5,194 bases of DNA, from contig JBFHMM010000256.1 in the NCBI GenBank assembly GCA_041594355.1, positions 1-5,194 on the forward strand. The letters run 5' to 3'. The DNA is from JAIUZI01 sp041594355 (lineage in GTDB: Bacteria > Pseudomonadota > Alphaproteobacteria > Rhodobacterales > Rhodobacteraceae). The position numbers were made by a program, and so were the translations under genes. The notes under the pieces are model-generated. The model was given only the letters and a program-made list of their open reading frames with translations, searched no databases and was not told the DNA's origin. Positions 5,144 to 5,194 of the stretch are shown here, in pieces. Position 1 is the first letter of the stretch. Each line of letters starts with the position of its first letter.

Positions 5144-5194
5144 GGGCAAACCACATCCTATAGAACTGCGCGAGCGGATTATTGCTTTCGTTGA
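5142..5194 (+). CDS. IS630-family transposase, N-terminal fragment cut by the window edge
   Basis: ATG 5142 follows GGAGG (5131-5135) by 6 bases and is open to the last base, giving MGKPHPIELRERIIAFV and two bases of the next codon. A short basic start of the type MGK-x-H-x-I-(E/D)-L-R-x-R-(V/I)-x-A-(F/L)-V is, from memory, typical of IS630-family transposases, where it begins the N-terminal helix-turn-helix DNA-binding region. The catalytic DDE domain lies beyond the window, so whether the gene is intact cannot be judged. The family call rests on only 17 residues and the TA-flanked junction upstream. Confidence 0.68.
   Translation, partial: MGKPHPIELRERIIAFV

Larger units (their letters stand above)
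5055..5194 (+). mobile_element. Left end of an IS630-family insertion sequence (partial, runs off the window)
   Basis: Recognisable DapA-like coding sequence stops abruptly at ALRAAS (about 5054), and unrelated sequence begins at a TA dinucleotide (5055-5056, within TCTAGA). IS630/Tc1-type elements insert at TA and duplicate it, which fits. About 85 bases later a transposase-like frame begins with its own Shine-Dalgarno sequence. The terminal inverted repeat should start near GAGCACGTCC (5057-5066), but its partner lies outside the window, so the exact end is not proven. GATTC recurs at 5077, 5084 and 5107. Confidence 0.62.

Overview
The window looks like a chromosomal piece of an alphaproteobacterium, most likely of the Rhodobacterales/Roseobacter group. 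This is inferred from the moderately high G+C coding sequence, the style of the encoded proteins, and the gene set: a TAXI-type TRAP transporter, a universal stress protein and a DapA-superfamily gene. No rRNA or other firm taxonomic marker is present.

Layout, all on the + strand: (1) positions 1-129 are an open frame that may be the 3' end of an unidentified upstream gene. (2) Positions 130-389 are a 260-base non-coding leader with palindromes, a repeated GTCTTG word and a hairpin just upstream of the first ribosome binding site. (3) 390-1358 encodes a TAXI-family periplasmic solute-binding protein. (4) 1359-1471 is a spacer with a strong GC-rich hairpin. (5) 1472-4081 encodes a fused 4TM/12TM TRAP permease of 869 residues with an extra C-terminal region. 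(6) 4078-4512 encodes a UspA-domain protein that overlaps the permease gene by four bases (ATGA). (7) 4531 to about 5056 is a decayed DapA-superfamily (dihydrodipicolinate synthase/N-acetylneuraminate lyase-like) gene with two frameshifts and a short tandem repeat. (8) From about 5055 to the window end is the left end of what appears to be an IS630-family insertion sequence, including the first 17 codons of its transposase.

The three intact genes form one functional unit. The secreted binding protein captures a small organic anion in the periplasm. The permease imports it using an ion gradient. The nucleotide-binding UspA-type protein probably modulates the transporter, as described for TeaD beside the TeaABC TRAP system. 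The aldolase-like gene 18 bases further on was probably once part of the operon and may have processed the imported compound. It has since been frameshifted and cut off by the insertion sequence.

I see no CRISPR array, tRNA, rRNA or obviously new defence or biosynthetic system. The most notable signals are the broken operon tail with the insertion-sequence junction and the stem-loop between the binding-protein and permease genes.
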